Assembly (NCBI GenBank): GCA_036489975.1
Contig: DASXES010000111.1
Coordinates: 1 to 64,000 of the forward strand
Reading direction: 5' to 3'
DNA: 64,000 nucleotides
From: Roseiarcus sp036489975
GTDB taxonomy: Bacteria > Pseudomonadota > Alphaproteobacteria > Rhizobiales > Beijerinckiaceae
This document shows positions 52,643-61,081 of the stretch, piece after piece; the first letter of the stretch is position 1; each line of letters begins with the position of its first letter. The notes under the pieces were generated by a model. It saw only the letters and a program-made list of their open reading frames with translations. It was not told the origin of the DNA and searched no databases. The position numbers and the translations under genes are program-made.

Positions 52643-53652
52643 GGGAACATGAGGACGCGCGCGTCCGCCCCCATGAACAGCGGCGCGTCGGGGGCGGGAT
52701 CGAACTTGAGCGTCACCTGCAGCCGGCGCGACAGGCGAATCCAGTCGGTCGTCGGCGCCACATAGGGCAGGAGCCGCTGATCGTCCTCGTGGCGGGCGAC
52801 GCCCCGTCCGACGCCGAACACCCGGGCCGGAAACAGGCGCCAGGGATGGCTGTCGAGCCAAATCCAGGCGCGCATGCCCGGCTTCAGGCGCGCCGCGGTA
52901 TATTCCTTGAAATTGCCGACGACCCGCCACTGCGCGTCATCGACGATGCCAACGATCGGAACGCCGGCCTTCGCGTAGTCGCCCGGCCGCAGCGAGAGAT
53001 TGGTCACGAAGCCCGGGACGGAGGCGACGAGGCGCGTCTGCGCCAGATTGTATTGGGCCAGGGCGAGCTCAGCTTTCGCAATCGCGACGTCCGCGAGCGT
53101 CGATGCGACTTCCGCCGCATTGACGCGCAGCCTCGCTTCGACCCCCGTGACTGCGTCCAGCGCCTTCCGCCGGTCGTCCACCTGGCGGTCCAGAACCGTC
53201 TCGGCGACCGCTCCCTGCTTCACCAGCACGGCGATGCGGTCATAGTCCTGGCGCGCCAGTGTGACCCCCGCCTGCGCCGTCTCGAGCGCGCTTGCGAGCA
53301 CACGGGCGTCCTCGCCTTTCACCTTCGCCGCGGCAGCCGCGCCATCGAGCCGCTTCTGGTCGAGGTCGACGCTGAGCGCGAAAGATTCGGGATCGAGGGT
53401 CGCTAAAGGATCCCCGATCGCGACCTTCTGATCGTTGGCGACGTCGACATGGTTGACGACGCCCGACACCTGGGGGGCGATCTCCACGAAGTCCGAGCGC
53501 ACGTACGCGTCCGACGTATAGGCGATGAACGGGATCGGCACGAAATACAGGAAGGCGACAATCGCCGCCGCGCCAAGGGCGATCCAGCGCAAGCGACGGC
53601 TGGCTGCAGGCCGAGGCGGCGCTGGGTCGTTCTGAGGCGACGTTGACGACAC
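52639..53652 (-). CDS. HlyD/EmrA-family membrane fusion protein
   Basis: A 337-residue periplasmic adaptor with an N-terminal anchor (RWIALGAAAIVAFLYFVPIPF). The barrel-sandwich hybrid reads YVRSDFVEIAPQVSGVVNHV and DPLATLDPESFAL, a coiled-coil hairpin spans about 80-190, and the return strand ends LVASVPGFVTNLSLRPGDYAKAG split at the lipoyl half. This is the AaeA/EmrA type that partners with FUSC or MFS pumps. The start is GTG at 53652, 30 bases after the decarboxylase stop. It overlaps the FUSC gene by four bases. Confidence 0.9.
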   Translation of the reverse strand: MSSTSPQNDPAPPRPAASRRLRWIALGAAAIVAFLYFVPIPFIAYTSDAYVRSDFVEIAPQVSGVVNHVDVANDQKVAIGDPLATLDPESFALSVDLDQKRLDGAAAAAKVKGEDARVLASALETAQAGVTLARQDYDRIAVLVKQGAVAETVLDRQVDDRRKALDAVTGVEARLRVNAAEVASTLADVAIAKAELALAQYNLAQTRLVASVPGFVTNLSLRPGDYAKAGVPIVGIVDDAQWRVVGNFKEYTAARLKPGMRAWIWLDSHPWRLFPARVFGVGRGVARHEDDQRLLPYVAPTTDWIRLSRRLQVTLKFDPAPDAPLFMGADARVLMFP

Positions 53653-53682
53653 GCTTCCGGAGCCTTCGAGCGGCAGGAGAGT

Positions 53683-56046
53683 TCAGGCGGTCTCGCGCAC
53701 CACGTAAGTGAAGAACCGGATCGCGCCGCTGGCGTCCACCTCGCGATAGAGCCCCTGCACTTCCGCTTCGAAGCCCGGAAACACGTTGGCGCTCTTCTCG
53801 AACATTTTCAGATAGTCGATCATCGGCCGCGCCCGCCTGGTGAGCCGTTCGCCGGGAACGATGGTCGCGATGCCCGGCGGATAGACGACCCAGAGCGTCG
53901 TCGCGATCCGGCCGTCGAGTTCGGCGAGCGGCAGATAATCGACATTGTTGCGCACGAGCTGGCGCGCAGCCTCGTGCGGGGTCATGGCCGTCTCCGGCAG
54001 ATGTTGCGCGGCGAATTGCGCCCGCTGCAATTCGCTCACGCCCGCGTCGCGGAAGAAGTCGTGCATCTCGCCGCACAGGTCACGGATGCGCCGGCCCTTG
54101 TAGCGCGCCGGGCGCTTGGCGACGAATTCCGGCATCATGTCGTCGAGAAGCGCGTTCTCATCATGCAGGCGCTTGAAGGCGACGAGCGAAGAGACGAGCG
54201 TGCCGGCCTTGCTCGATTCCACGCCGGGGGTCAGCAGGAAGAGCAGCGAGTTGAGATCGTTCTTCTCGGCGACGACGCGATTCTCGCGCAAGTATTGCGC
54301 GACCACCGGCGCGGGAATCCCGTAATCCTCATAAGCTCCGGTGGCGCGGTCGAAGCCGGGCGTAAGCAGCGTGAGCTTGGCCGGATCGGTGATGGCGAAG
54401 CCCGGCTCGAGCGCCTGGAAGCCGTGCCACGCCTCGCCCGGCTTGAGCGCCCAATAGCGCGGGTCGCGGGCGATGAGGTCGGTCGAGACATTCTCCCACG
54501 GCACGTCGTGGGTTCCGCCATCGAGCGCGGCGTCCCGGATCGAGACGCGCTGCGGCACGAACGGATCAAAGAACCAGCGGCGCGCCGGGTCGCGCTCCTT
54601 CTCCTCGAATTCGCGCCGGACCGCGCGCAATTTCTTGCGCAATTCGATGCCCAGGCGAATGGTGTCGTCCCACAGAACTTCGCCCGACCGCCCCTTCATC
54701 ATCTGCGCGCCGACGTCGAGCGAAGCGAACAGCGGATAGAAGGGCGAGGTCGAGGCGTGCTGCATGAAGCCTTCGTTGAAGCGGCGATGCTCGACCCGCC
54801 TGCGCTGGCCCTTGATGTGGCGGTCGCGCACATGGATCTGCGAAGCCTGCGAGAAGCTCGCGAGCTGCTTGTGCGCCGACTGGGTGGCGACAATGCCGGG
54901 CGAGGCTTCGCTGAGGCTCTTCAGTCCCATGGCGAAGCGGCGCTCGTAAAGCGGATGAAACTTCATGAAGCCCGCCCAGGCCTCGTCGAACATGACGTAA
55001 TCGCACAAATGCCCGATCCGCTCGACGATGCGCTCAGCGTCGTAGATCGTGCCGTCATAGGTGCATTGCTCGATCACGGCGGCGCGAAACGGACGCTCGC
55101 GCTTCCACGCCTCCTTGTCGGTCACCAAGGGATTGTCGCGAATGCGTTCGCGCAGGGCCGTCTCGTCGAGATCGTCGGGGCGTATCGGGCCGATCAGGCC
55201 GTAGGCGTTGCGGTCGGTCGAAAGGTAGATCGGAATGCCGCCGCCCATCATGAGCGCGCCCTGGTGGGCGGCCTTATGGTTGTTGCGATCGAACAGGACG
55301 AGATCGCCCTCGGCGATGAGATTGGTGCAGACGATCTTGTTCGACGACGAGGTGCCGTTGAGCACGAAATAGGTCTTCTCGGCGCCGAAGATGGCGGCCG
55401 CCTCCTTCTGGGCCTGGAGCGCCGGCCCTTCGTGGGTGAGAAGATCGCCGAGTTCGAGGATCGAATTGTCGAGGTCGTCACGAAAGACCGCTTCGCCGAG
55501 ATGCTCGACGAAGATGCGCCCGATCGGGCTGCGGCTGTAGAAGACGCCGCCGTTGTGGCCCGGGCAGGTCCACAGCTGATTGCCTTCCTCCTGGTAGTCG
55601 ACCAGCGCGCCGAAGAACGGGGTCTTCAGCGTATCGGCATATTGCTTGAGTCGAGAGACGAGATTGCGGGCGATGAATTCGGGCGTCTCCTCGGCCAGGA
55701 AGACATAGCCGTCGATGAAGTCGAGCACTTCGACCGGAATGTCCTCGAAGCGCTTGCGCCTGACGAGCACGACGATCGGCATGTCGAGGCCGCGTTTGCG
55801 CATGAGGTTGATGAGCGACGCCGCCTTGCCTTCGAGCCCCTTCTTGCCCCAGTCGACCACCATGCAGCCGATCGCGGCGTCGGTCTGCACGGCCATCTCG
55901 GCGTCCTCGAGACGGCGCGCCTTGATCACCTCGAATCCCATCCGCTCGATGGCGGCGACGATCTGGTTGACCCGGAGGCCCTCGAGATCGTCGGCGTCGA
56001 ACATCGGCGCCGAGAAGAGAAAGGTCAGGCGTTGGGAAAAGTTCAT
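53683..56046 (-). CDS. Orn/Lys/Arg decarboxylase (fold type I, PLP)
   Basis: A 787-residue cytosolic enzyme that removes CO2 from a basic amino acid to give putrescine, cadaverine or agmatine. Domain order: N-terminal wing (1-130, flavodoxin-like), PLP domain with CPGHNGGVFY, FVLNGTSSSNKIV, HKAAHQGALM and the Schiff-base lysine in ATQSAHKQLASFSQ, then the C-terminal domain. The length is that of the inducible bacterial decarboxylases; the substrate cannot be told from motifs alone. It heads an operon with HlyD, FUSC and GNAT genes. A long plus-strand open frame over it is only a GC-rich shadow. Confidence 0.93.
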   Translation of the reverse strand: MNFSQRLTFLFSAPMFDADDLEGLRVNQIVAAIERMGFEVIKARRLEDAEMAVQTDAAIGCMVVDWGKKGLEGKAASLINLMRKRGLDMPIVVLVRRKRFEDIPVEVLDFIDGYVFLAEETPEFIARNLVSRLKQYADTLKTPFFGALVDYQEEGNQLWTCPGHNGGVFYSRSPIGRIFVEHLGEAVFRDDLDNSILELGDLLTHEGPALQAQKEAAAIFGAEKTYFVLNGTSSSNKIVCTNLIAEGDLVLFDRNNHKAAHQGALMMGGGIPIYLSTDRNAYGLIGPIRPDDLDETALRERIRDNPLVTDKEAWKRERPFRAAVIEQCTYDGTIYDAERIVERIGHLCDYVMFDEAWAGFMKFHPLYERRFAMGLKSLSEASPGIVATQSAHKQLASFSQASQIHVRDRHIKGQRRRVEHRRFNEGFMQHASTSPFYPLFASLDVGAQMMKGRSGEVLWDDTIRLGIELRKKLRAVRREFEEKERDPARRWFFDPFVPQRVSIRDAALDGGTHDVPWENVSTDLIARDPRYWALKPGEAWHGFQALEPGFAITDPAKLTLLTPGFDRATGAYEDYGIPAPVVAQYLRENRVVAEKNDLNSLLFLLTPGVESSKAGTLVSSLVAFKRLHDENALLDDMMPEFVAKRPARYKGRRIRDLCGEMHDFFRDAGVSELQRAQFAAQHLPETAMTPHEAARQLVRNNVDYLPLAELDGRIATTLWVVYPPGIATIVPGERLTRRARPMIDYLKMFEKSANVFPGFEAEVQGLYREVDASGAIRFFTYVVRETA

Positions 56047-56142
56047 CGTCTCATGGCCCGTCGGACGGGCGTCCCTGCTGGCTGCGGGAAGTAATCGGCG
56101 GTTCGGTCGCCGGCCGGCTGCTTAAGACAGCATCCCGCGACA

Positions 56143-56238
56143 CAATCAAGTCAGGCCTGCAAGTCGGCGGGAGCCTCGCTGGTCGCCGGCCTCGCCGACG
56201 TGCTAATCGTTCCCGATCCGGAATCCGGCGACATGCCG
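56143..56238 (+). pseudogene. pta: Probable phosphate acetyltransferase (pta) relic upstream of ackA
   Basis: In one frame this stretch reads CKSAGASLVAGLADVLIVPD followed by PESGDMPR. The block VAGLADVLIVPDPESGDM corresponds closely to the Pta/enoyl-CoA hydratase-phosphate acetyltransferase motif VAG-x-AD-x-LVVPDLEAGNM. Nothing further upstream or downstream continues the similarity, so only about 25-30 codons remain. Because pta normally precedes ackA, the position supports the reading. The downstream end runs into the ackA ribosome binding site. Confidence 0.55.
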
Positions 56239-56251
56239 CGGAGCAACGCAT

Positions 56252-57445
56252 TTGGACTCGGTGATCCTGACCCTGAACGCAGGCTCGTCGTCGCTCAAAT
56301 TCGCGGCCTTCACCCATGCCGAGGGCGGCGAGCCGCGCGCCCTTGCTTCAGGCGAGATCGAGGGGATCGGCGCGGCCGCCGAGGGCGCCGTCACGACAGC
56401 TGCGGGCGAGAAGAGCGCGCTGAAGCTCGACCCCCCGCATGCCCCCGTCGATCATGAGGCCGCGATGGGCGCCATTCTCAAATGGCTCAAGGACGAAGGC
56501 TACGATTCCTCAGTCGCCGCGGTCGGCCATCGAATCGTCCACGGAGGCGCGGACTATTCCGAGCCGGTCCTGATCGACGACGCCACGCTTGCGAAGCTGA
56601 AGGCGCTGATCCCGCTCGCGCCGCTCCACCAGCCGCATAACATCTTAGCAGTCGAGGCGGCGAGGAAGGCGTTTCCCTCGATTCCGCAGGTCGCCTGCTT
56701 CGACACAGCCTTCCACCGCGCCCATCCCTTCATCCACGACACCTACGCCCTGCCCCGCTCCTATTGGGATGAGGGCGTGCGCCGCTACGGGTTTCATGGC
56801 CTCTCCTACGAGTTCATCGTGCGCAAGCTCCGCACGATTGCGCCTGAGGTCGCGCGCAAGGCCGTGATCATCGCCCATCTCGGCAATGGCGCTTCGATGT
56901 GCGCGGTCCGTGACGGGCGCGCCATCGCCACGACCATGGGGTTCACCGCGCTCGATGGGCTTTCGATGGGCACCCGGTGCGGGCAGATCGACCCCGGCGT
57001 CGCGCTCTATCTCATGAGCGAAAAGAAGATGAGCGTGGACGCGGTCTCCGACCTCTTGTGGAAGAATTCTGGTCTGAAGGGCATGTCCGGTCTTTCTCAG
57101 GACATGCGCGAGCTAGAGGCGTCGGAGACCCCGGCGGCGCGCGACGCCATCGCCTATTTCGTCGCCCGCATCCGGCGCGAAATCGGCGCGCTCGCGGCGA
57201 CCGTAAGCGGCGCCGACGCTTTCGTGTTCACCGCAGGGATTGGCGAACATTCGTGGAAGGTGCGTGAGGCGGCGCTCAGGGACATGGAATGGATGGGAAT
57301 CCATCTCGACGCCGAAGCGAATCGCGTGGGCGCTGAGATCATCAGCGCCAGGGATTCGCCGACGGTCGTCTACGTCATTCCGACCAACGAGGAGCTGATG
57401 ATCGCCGAGCACACGGTTGCGACGGCGAGCGTGGGGTCATCCTGA
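56252..57445 (+). CDS. ackA: Acetate kinase
   Basis: Interconverts acetyl phosphate plus ADP with acetate plus ATP. The 397-residue protein has the complete family set: VILTLNAGSSSLKF (phosphate 1), VGHRIVHGG, the catalytic FDTAFH, the arginine in YGFHGLSYEF, AHLGNGASMCAV (phosphate 2), and the adenosine site FTAGIGEHSW. The start is TTG at 56252 with CGGAG 8 bases before it; no ATG fits. Its usual partner pta is missing here except for the short relic directly upstream, so the acetyl-phosphate source must be elsewhere (phosphoketolase or a distant pta). Confidence 0.96.
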   Translation: MDSVILTLNAGSSSLKFAAFTHAEGGEPRALASGEIEGIGAAAEGAVTTAAGEKSALKLDPPHAPVDHEAAMGAILKWLKDEGYDSSVAAVGHRIVHGGADYSEPVLIDDATLAKLKALIPLAPLHQPHNILAVEAARKAFPSIPQVACFDTAFHRAHPFIHDTYALPRSYWDEGVRRYGFHGLSYEFIVRKLRTIAPEVARKAVIIAHLGNGASMCAVRDGRAIATTMGFTALDGLSMGTRCGQIDPGVALYLMSEKKMSVDAVSDLLWKNSGLKGMSGLSQDMRELEASETPAARDAIAYFVARIRREIGALAATVSGADAFVFTAGIGEHSWKVREAALRDMEWMGIHLDAEANRVGAEIISARDSPTVVYVIPTNEELMIAEHTVATASVGSS

Positions 57446-57470
57446 CGGCTGCATTGGCGCGAACGAAGCT

Positions 57471-57560
57471 CGTCATTGCGAGCAACGCGAAGCAATCCAG
57501 GGGAACGCAGAGCGCCCTGCCCTCCTGGATCGCCGCGTCGCTTCGCTCCTCGCGATGACG
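57471..57560. repeat. REP-like imperfect palindrome of 90 bp
   Basis: The left arm starts CGTCATTGCGAG (57471-57482) and the right arm ends CTCGCGATGACG (57549-57560); between them AAGCAATCCAGG and CCTGGATCGCC also pair, so the whole stretch can fold into one long stem. This is the widely scattered bacterial palindrome type whose translation gives the familiar spurious peptide REERSDAAIQ. It lies between the converging ackA and membrane protein genes and may act as a terminator. Confidence 0.8.
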
Positions 57561-57583
57561 ATTCCACCAGTACGCAGCTTGCT

Positions 57584-59644
57584 CTAAAACCCCAGCGCGG
57601 CGCGCGCCGCCCGCCAGCGCGCCTGCAGCGCGGCGATGTCGGAATCGTCGAGCGGGCTCACCCGCTCGAACACGACCGCGCTCACGCCCTTCTCCATATG
57701 GAAGACCTCGCCGGTGCGGCGGAATTTTGCGCCAATGCCCTGCCCCGCCAGCATCTCGCGCGACGGCACGATCACCGTCTGCTGATAGTTCGGATCGAGG
57801 TGGGTCTGGACCGGATCGCCGACGATGATGATGGCGCAATTCTTCAGGTCCGCCGTCGGCGGCCCTTCCACCGTATCGACGTCAGGCATCTTCACGTTGA
57901 GCCTGCTCGGACCCCGCTCCGGGCGGAGCTGCCACAATTCGCCGATGAGCTGGCCGCTGAACGTGTAGCTCGAACCGAGGCCACACACCTTCGTATGGGC
58001 CTGCGTCCGCGCATCCACCCAATCTTTCAGGCGCCGAAGCTCGTCGAGATCGGCGCGCGGCGCGCGCGGCCGTCCGGCAATCGGCGCAAGGCCCGAGGCA
58101 TTGAGCGCCGCCGCCAGCGGCGAGAGCGTGATCAACCCGAACGCTCCCAAGCCGAGAAGCGCCGCGCGTGGCGCCCGCCCGAAGAGCAACATCAGCGAAG
58201 CCGCGGTGGGGACGACAATCGCCGGGGCGATCAGATCGAGATGATGGATGTAGGGCGTCTGGACACGCAGAATGAGCGCGGCGGCGATTCCCGCGCTCCC
58301 GAGCGTCAAGCGCATGAGGCGCCGGTCGCGCGAGCGAGCCCAGAGGAAGGCCGCGCCGATGAGCGCGGCAAGCGCGGGGACGAGGCCGACCCAGTCGCCA
58401 AGCTCACGCAGGAACACGTCCGGGGGCTTGCGGTAGCCGCCGTAAGTCCGGGCGTAATCGTGCGCGCTTAAGCTGGGCGCCCAATCGATGAGAACCGGGC
58501 TCATGAGTGCAAGCAGCGTCAAGGCGGCGAGCGCCGCCGCCGCGATGGCGTCGCTCGAGCGAAAGCGCGCGCCTTGTCGAAGCGCTATCGGGAGAAGCTC
58601 GAGCGCCAGCATGACGACGATTCCCACGCCGGCGAACGCGTACCAGCGCCGGAAGGCGAACATCGCGTAGAGCGTCAACGCGAGCGCGAGCGCGACACGG
58701 CGGGTCATTGGGCTGACGCGCGCTTCATGGCCCTCTCGCAATGCAAGCAGGCGAGCAAGCCGTTCGGCGAGCCTGAGCGCGCACACGACCAGGACAAGCC
58801 CGCCGACGTCGGGCATGCCGCGCGCAGCGACCGCGAACGCCGCAGGATAAGCGGCGAAAACCGCGGCGAGCCCAAGCGCGAGGACAGCGACCGGCTGCGG
58901 GTCGCGCCGAAGTCCAGCGCGGCGCGCGCAATCGCGGGCGAGGATCGAAAGCGCGAGGGCGGCCGGCGCGGCGTAGAGGGCGAGGATCGCGAAGGTATAG
59001 ATGGCGCGCGAGGCCGGCTCGGTCAGCGCCATAAGGAGGCCGGGAACGAGCGCCGGCGCCCAGGAATAATCCTGGGTGATCGACTGGGCGGCGGCGCCGG
59101 TGAGGAGCGGCCAGTTTCCCGCGTCGGCCAGTCGGGCGACCATCATCGCGATCCCGCGATAGGTCATGAAATCGGCGATCATCAGGTCGCGTGACGCCAG
59201 CACGAGATAGGCCGCGTAGGCGACGAGGCACGCCAGCGCGACGGCGAAAAGAATCGCCATGCCCAGGGAAATGCCGGGCGGCTTGCGCGCCGTGCGGGCG
59301 AGCCACACGGCAAGCCCAACGCCGAAGGCGGCGGAAGCGAGACTCATGAGCTTCAGTCGCGCATCCGGCTCGAACAACGCGCCGAGCACAATTAGCGCCA
59401 CGCCTGCCGCAACGGTCTGGGTCAGCCGGGGCAGTGCCGCTTCCTCCAAGGTGAATGCGAGCGCCAGCGTGGCAAGGCCGGCGAGACCCGCGACGCCCGC
59501 CGAGACGACGGCGGGCGCGTCGGGCGCCGCTACGTGAATGAGAAAGCCTGCCGCAGCGCCAAGCGCCAACCCGGCGCCGTAGCCGGGCGCCCGGCGGTCG
59601 ATGCGTCGCAATGGCGCGGGCGCGCCCCCGTCAAGCGCAGACAT
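57584..59644 (-). CDS. Large polytopic membrane protein, possible GT-C-type glycosyltransferase
   Basis: A 686-residue protein with about sixteen hydrophobic segments and a soluble C-terminal domain (about 540-686). After the first helices comes an acidic loop (VLASRDLMIADFMTYRGIAM), as in GT-C lipid-linked-sugar transferases, and a later IDWAPSLSAHDYARTYGG loop. The C-terminal part (CGLGSSYTFSGQLIGELW) is unrecognised. No family motif is strong enough for a firm name. The start is ATG at 59644. It ends next to the REP-like palindrome and is probably monocistronic. Confidence 0.65.
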   Translation of the reverse strand: MSALDGGAPAPLRRIDRRAPGYGAGLALGAAAGFLIHVAAPDAPAVVSAGVAGLAGLATLALAFTLEEAALPRLTQTVAAGVALIVLGALFEPDARLKLMSLASAAFGVGLAVWLARTARKPPGISLGMAILFAVALACLVAYAAYLVLASRDLMIADFMTYRGIAMMVARLADAGNWPLLTGAAAQSITQDYSWAPALVPGLLMALTEPASRAIYTFAILALYAAPAALALSILARDCARRAGLRRDPQPVAVLALGLAAVFAAYPAAFAVAARGMPDVGGLVLVVCALRLAERLARLLALREGHEARVSPMTRRVALALALTLYAMFAFRRWYAFAGVGIVVMLALELLPIALRQGARFRSSDAIAAAALAALTLLALMSPVLIDWAPSLSAHDYARTYGGYRKPPDVFLRELGDWVGLVPALAALIGAAFLWARSRDRRLMRLTLGSAGIAAALILRVQTPYIHHLDLIAPAIVVPTAASLMLLFGRAPRAALLGLGAFGLITLSPLAAALNASGLAPIAGRPRAPRADLDELRRLKDWVDARTQAHTKVCGLGSSYTFSGQLIGELWQLRPERGPSRLNVKMPDVDTVEGPPTADLKNCAIIIVGDPVQTHLDPNYQQTVIVPSREMLAGQGIGAKFRRTGEVFHMEKGVSAVVFERVSPLDDSDIAALQARWRAARAALGF

Positions 59645-59675
59645 GCGCGAGACGATAAGCGACGAGGGTTAAGGC

Positions 59676-60053
59676 TTAGCGGCTGGCGGCGACTTGTCTT
59701 TTCGTCCGCTTGGGTCCCGCGCCGTCCGGCTTCGGCGGCAAGGCGCCGACATAATCCAGCGCCAAACGAAGCCAGGTCTTGATCGCATCCTCGAAGGCAG
59801 GCGGCGGATCGGCGTAGACATAGCCCTCCATGCGTCGGCCTCGCATCTCCATCGGCCGGATCCCAGGCTGCGCCAGCGCTTCGTCCTGACGCTCCTTGCC
59901 GATCCGCAGAAGAAGGCCCCGCTTGGAGGCCGCGGCGACGAGATTTCCGTTCACCATGAACCCGACGCCGCCGAACATCTTGACTTCGCGCAAAGCCTCG
60001 ACGCCGTGAAGAGCGGCCCGCACCCTCGAGGCAAGATCACTCTCGGCGCTCAT
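59676..60053 (-). CDS. TfoX/Sxy N-terminal-domain protein
   Basis: A 125-residue cytosolic protein of the TfoX-N family: REVKMFGGVGFMVNGNLVAA, LLLRIGKERQDEALAQPGIRP split at EAL, RRMEGYVYADPP and the C-terminal LRLALDYVGALPPKP. The tail is basic (GPKRTKRQVAASR). In gammaproteobacteria TfoX turns on competence genes, but single-domain versions in alphaproteobacteria have no known role. The ATG at 60053 follows the MltB gene on the same strand by 52 bases and may be read with it. Confidence 0.85.
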   Translation of the reverse strand: MSAESDLASRVRAALHGVEALREVKMFGGVGFMVNGNLVAAASKRGLLLRIGKERQDEALAQPGIRPMEMRGRRMEGYVYADPPPAFEDAIKTWLRLALDYVGALPPKPDGAGPKRTKRQVAASR

Positions 60054-60105
60054 TCCCTGGCCCCTTGCGCATGGAGCCCGCGCGACCGCGCCAGCGCGTT
60101 CGCCT

Positions 60106-60915
60106 TTATCGCCCCGCCAGCCGGTCGGCGAACAGCGCGACCGTCTTTGCGTAAATCACCGCCGAGTTCCATTGCAGGATGGCGGCGAAGTTGGGCTCGC
60201 CTTCATTCCAGCCCGCGCCCGGCTGCCAGCCATGCCCTTTGAGGAAAGCGGCGGTGGAAGCGAGCGCGTCGGCGGAATTGTGGATGAGGTCCGGCGTGCC
60301 CGATCCGTCGGGGGTAGTGGCGTACATGAGATAGGCGGACGGCATGAGCTGAGTCTGGCCCACCTCGCCCGCCCAGGCGCCATGCAGCGAGCGCGGCTGC
60401 GTCACGATGCCGCGGTCAACGAGAGTGATCGCGTCGATCAGCTCGGCGCGGAAACGTTGCGGGCGCCGGCAGTCCCAGGCGAGCGTTGCAAGGGCGCTAT
60501 AGGTAGGGAAAGAGCCGACGTCGCCGCCGAAGCTCGTCTCCTGGCCCCAGATCGCGACCAGCACAGGCCCGGGCACGCCGAAGCGCTGCTCGATCTGGGC
60601 GAGCGGTCCAGCGTAGCGCTTAAGCTCGGCCCTGCCGCGTGCGACCATTCCCGGCGAGACGTGAGCGGCGGCGAAACTGGCGAAGTTATGCCCGAACATC
60701 GCCGCGCCGCCATCGTGCCGCTTGACTGCGGGGTCATAAGCCACGCCGTCGAGCGCCGCATCCACAGCTCTCCGGGAGAGGCCGTCCATCACCGCGACCT
60801 GCTTGAAGGAGGCGAGCCAGGCGCTGAAGCCCTCAGGGCCATGGCCGCAATCGTCCGCACGCGCGGGCGCGCAGGCGAGGAAGGCCGCCGCGGCGGCGAA
60901 AACCAAGGCTTTCAA
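60106..60915 (-). CDS. Lytic murein transglycosylase (MltB/SLT_2 type)
   Basis: A 269-residue periplasmic enzyme that cuts the glycan strands of peptidoglycan with formation of 1,6-anhydro-MurNAc. The signal peptide is MKALVFAAAAAFLACAPARA. Catalytic Glu lies in VLVAIWGQETSFGGDVG, the MltB signature, followed by STYSALATLAWDCRR-like FPTYSALATLAWDCRR and the SLT_2 block HGAWAGEVGQTQLMPSAYL. It lacks the C-terminal peptidoglycan-binding domain of longer relatives. The divergent L,D-transpeptidase gene begins 167 bases away, so two wall enzymes share a control region. Confidence 0.92.
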   Translation of the reverse strand: MKALVFAAAAAFLACAPARADDCGHGPEGFSAWLASFKQVAVMDGLSRRAVDAALDGVAYDPAVKRHDGGAAMFGHNFASFAAAHVSPGMVARGRAELKRYAGPLAQIEQRFGVPGPVLVAIWGQETSFGGDVGSFPTYSALATLAWDCRRPQRFRAELIDAITLVDRGIVTQPRSLHGAWAGEVGQTQLMPSAYLMYATTPDGSGTPDLIHNSADALASTAAFLKGHGWQPGAGWNEGEPNFAAILQWNSAVIYAKTVALFADRLAGR

Positions 60916-61081
60916 ATCTCTCCCCCTACACGAGCGCGGCGCCTTTTACGTGCTTTCCTTCGGCCCGACAACGTTCCCGCACGCCTCCAAGGAAGATCAG
61001 CGACCGATCGAGGCGGCGGCGCGGCTAAAATGCGATCGGGCGCCTCGGGAACGCAGCAGGGTGGTTTTGGGTTGTTGGCGC

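Noticed and set aside
53974..56094. A 706-codon open frame on the plus strand antisense to the decarboxylase gene
   Set aside because: Its translation is Arg/Ala/Glu/His rich with no motif, and it exactly shadows a highly conserved enzyme gene. Such frames are common in GC-rich DNA with strong third-position bias.
57370..57567. Minus-strand open frame next to ackA (SRGAKRRGDPGGQ-type peptide)
   Set aside because: It is the translation of a REP-like palindrome, a well-known source of spurious protein entries.
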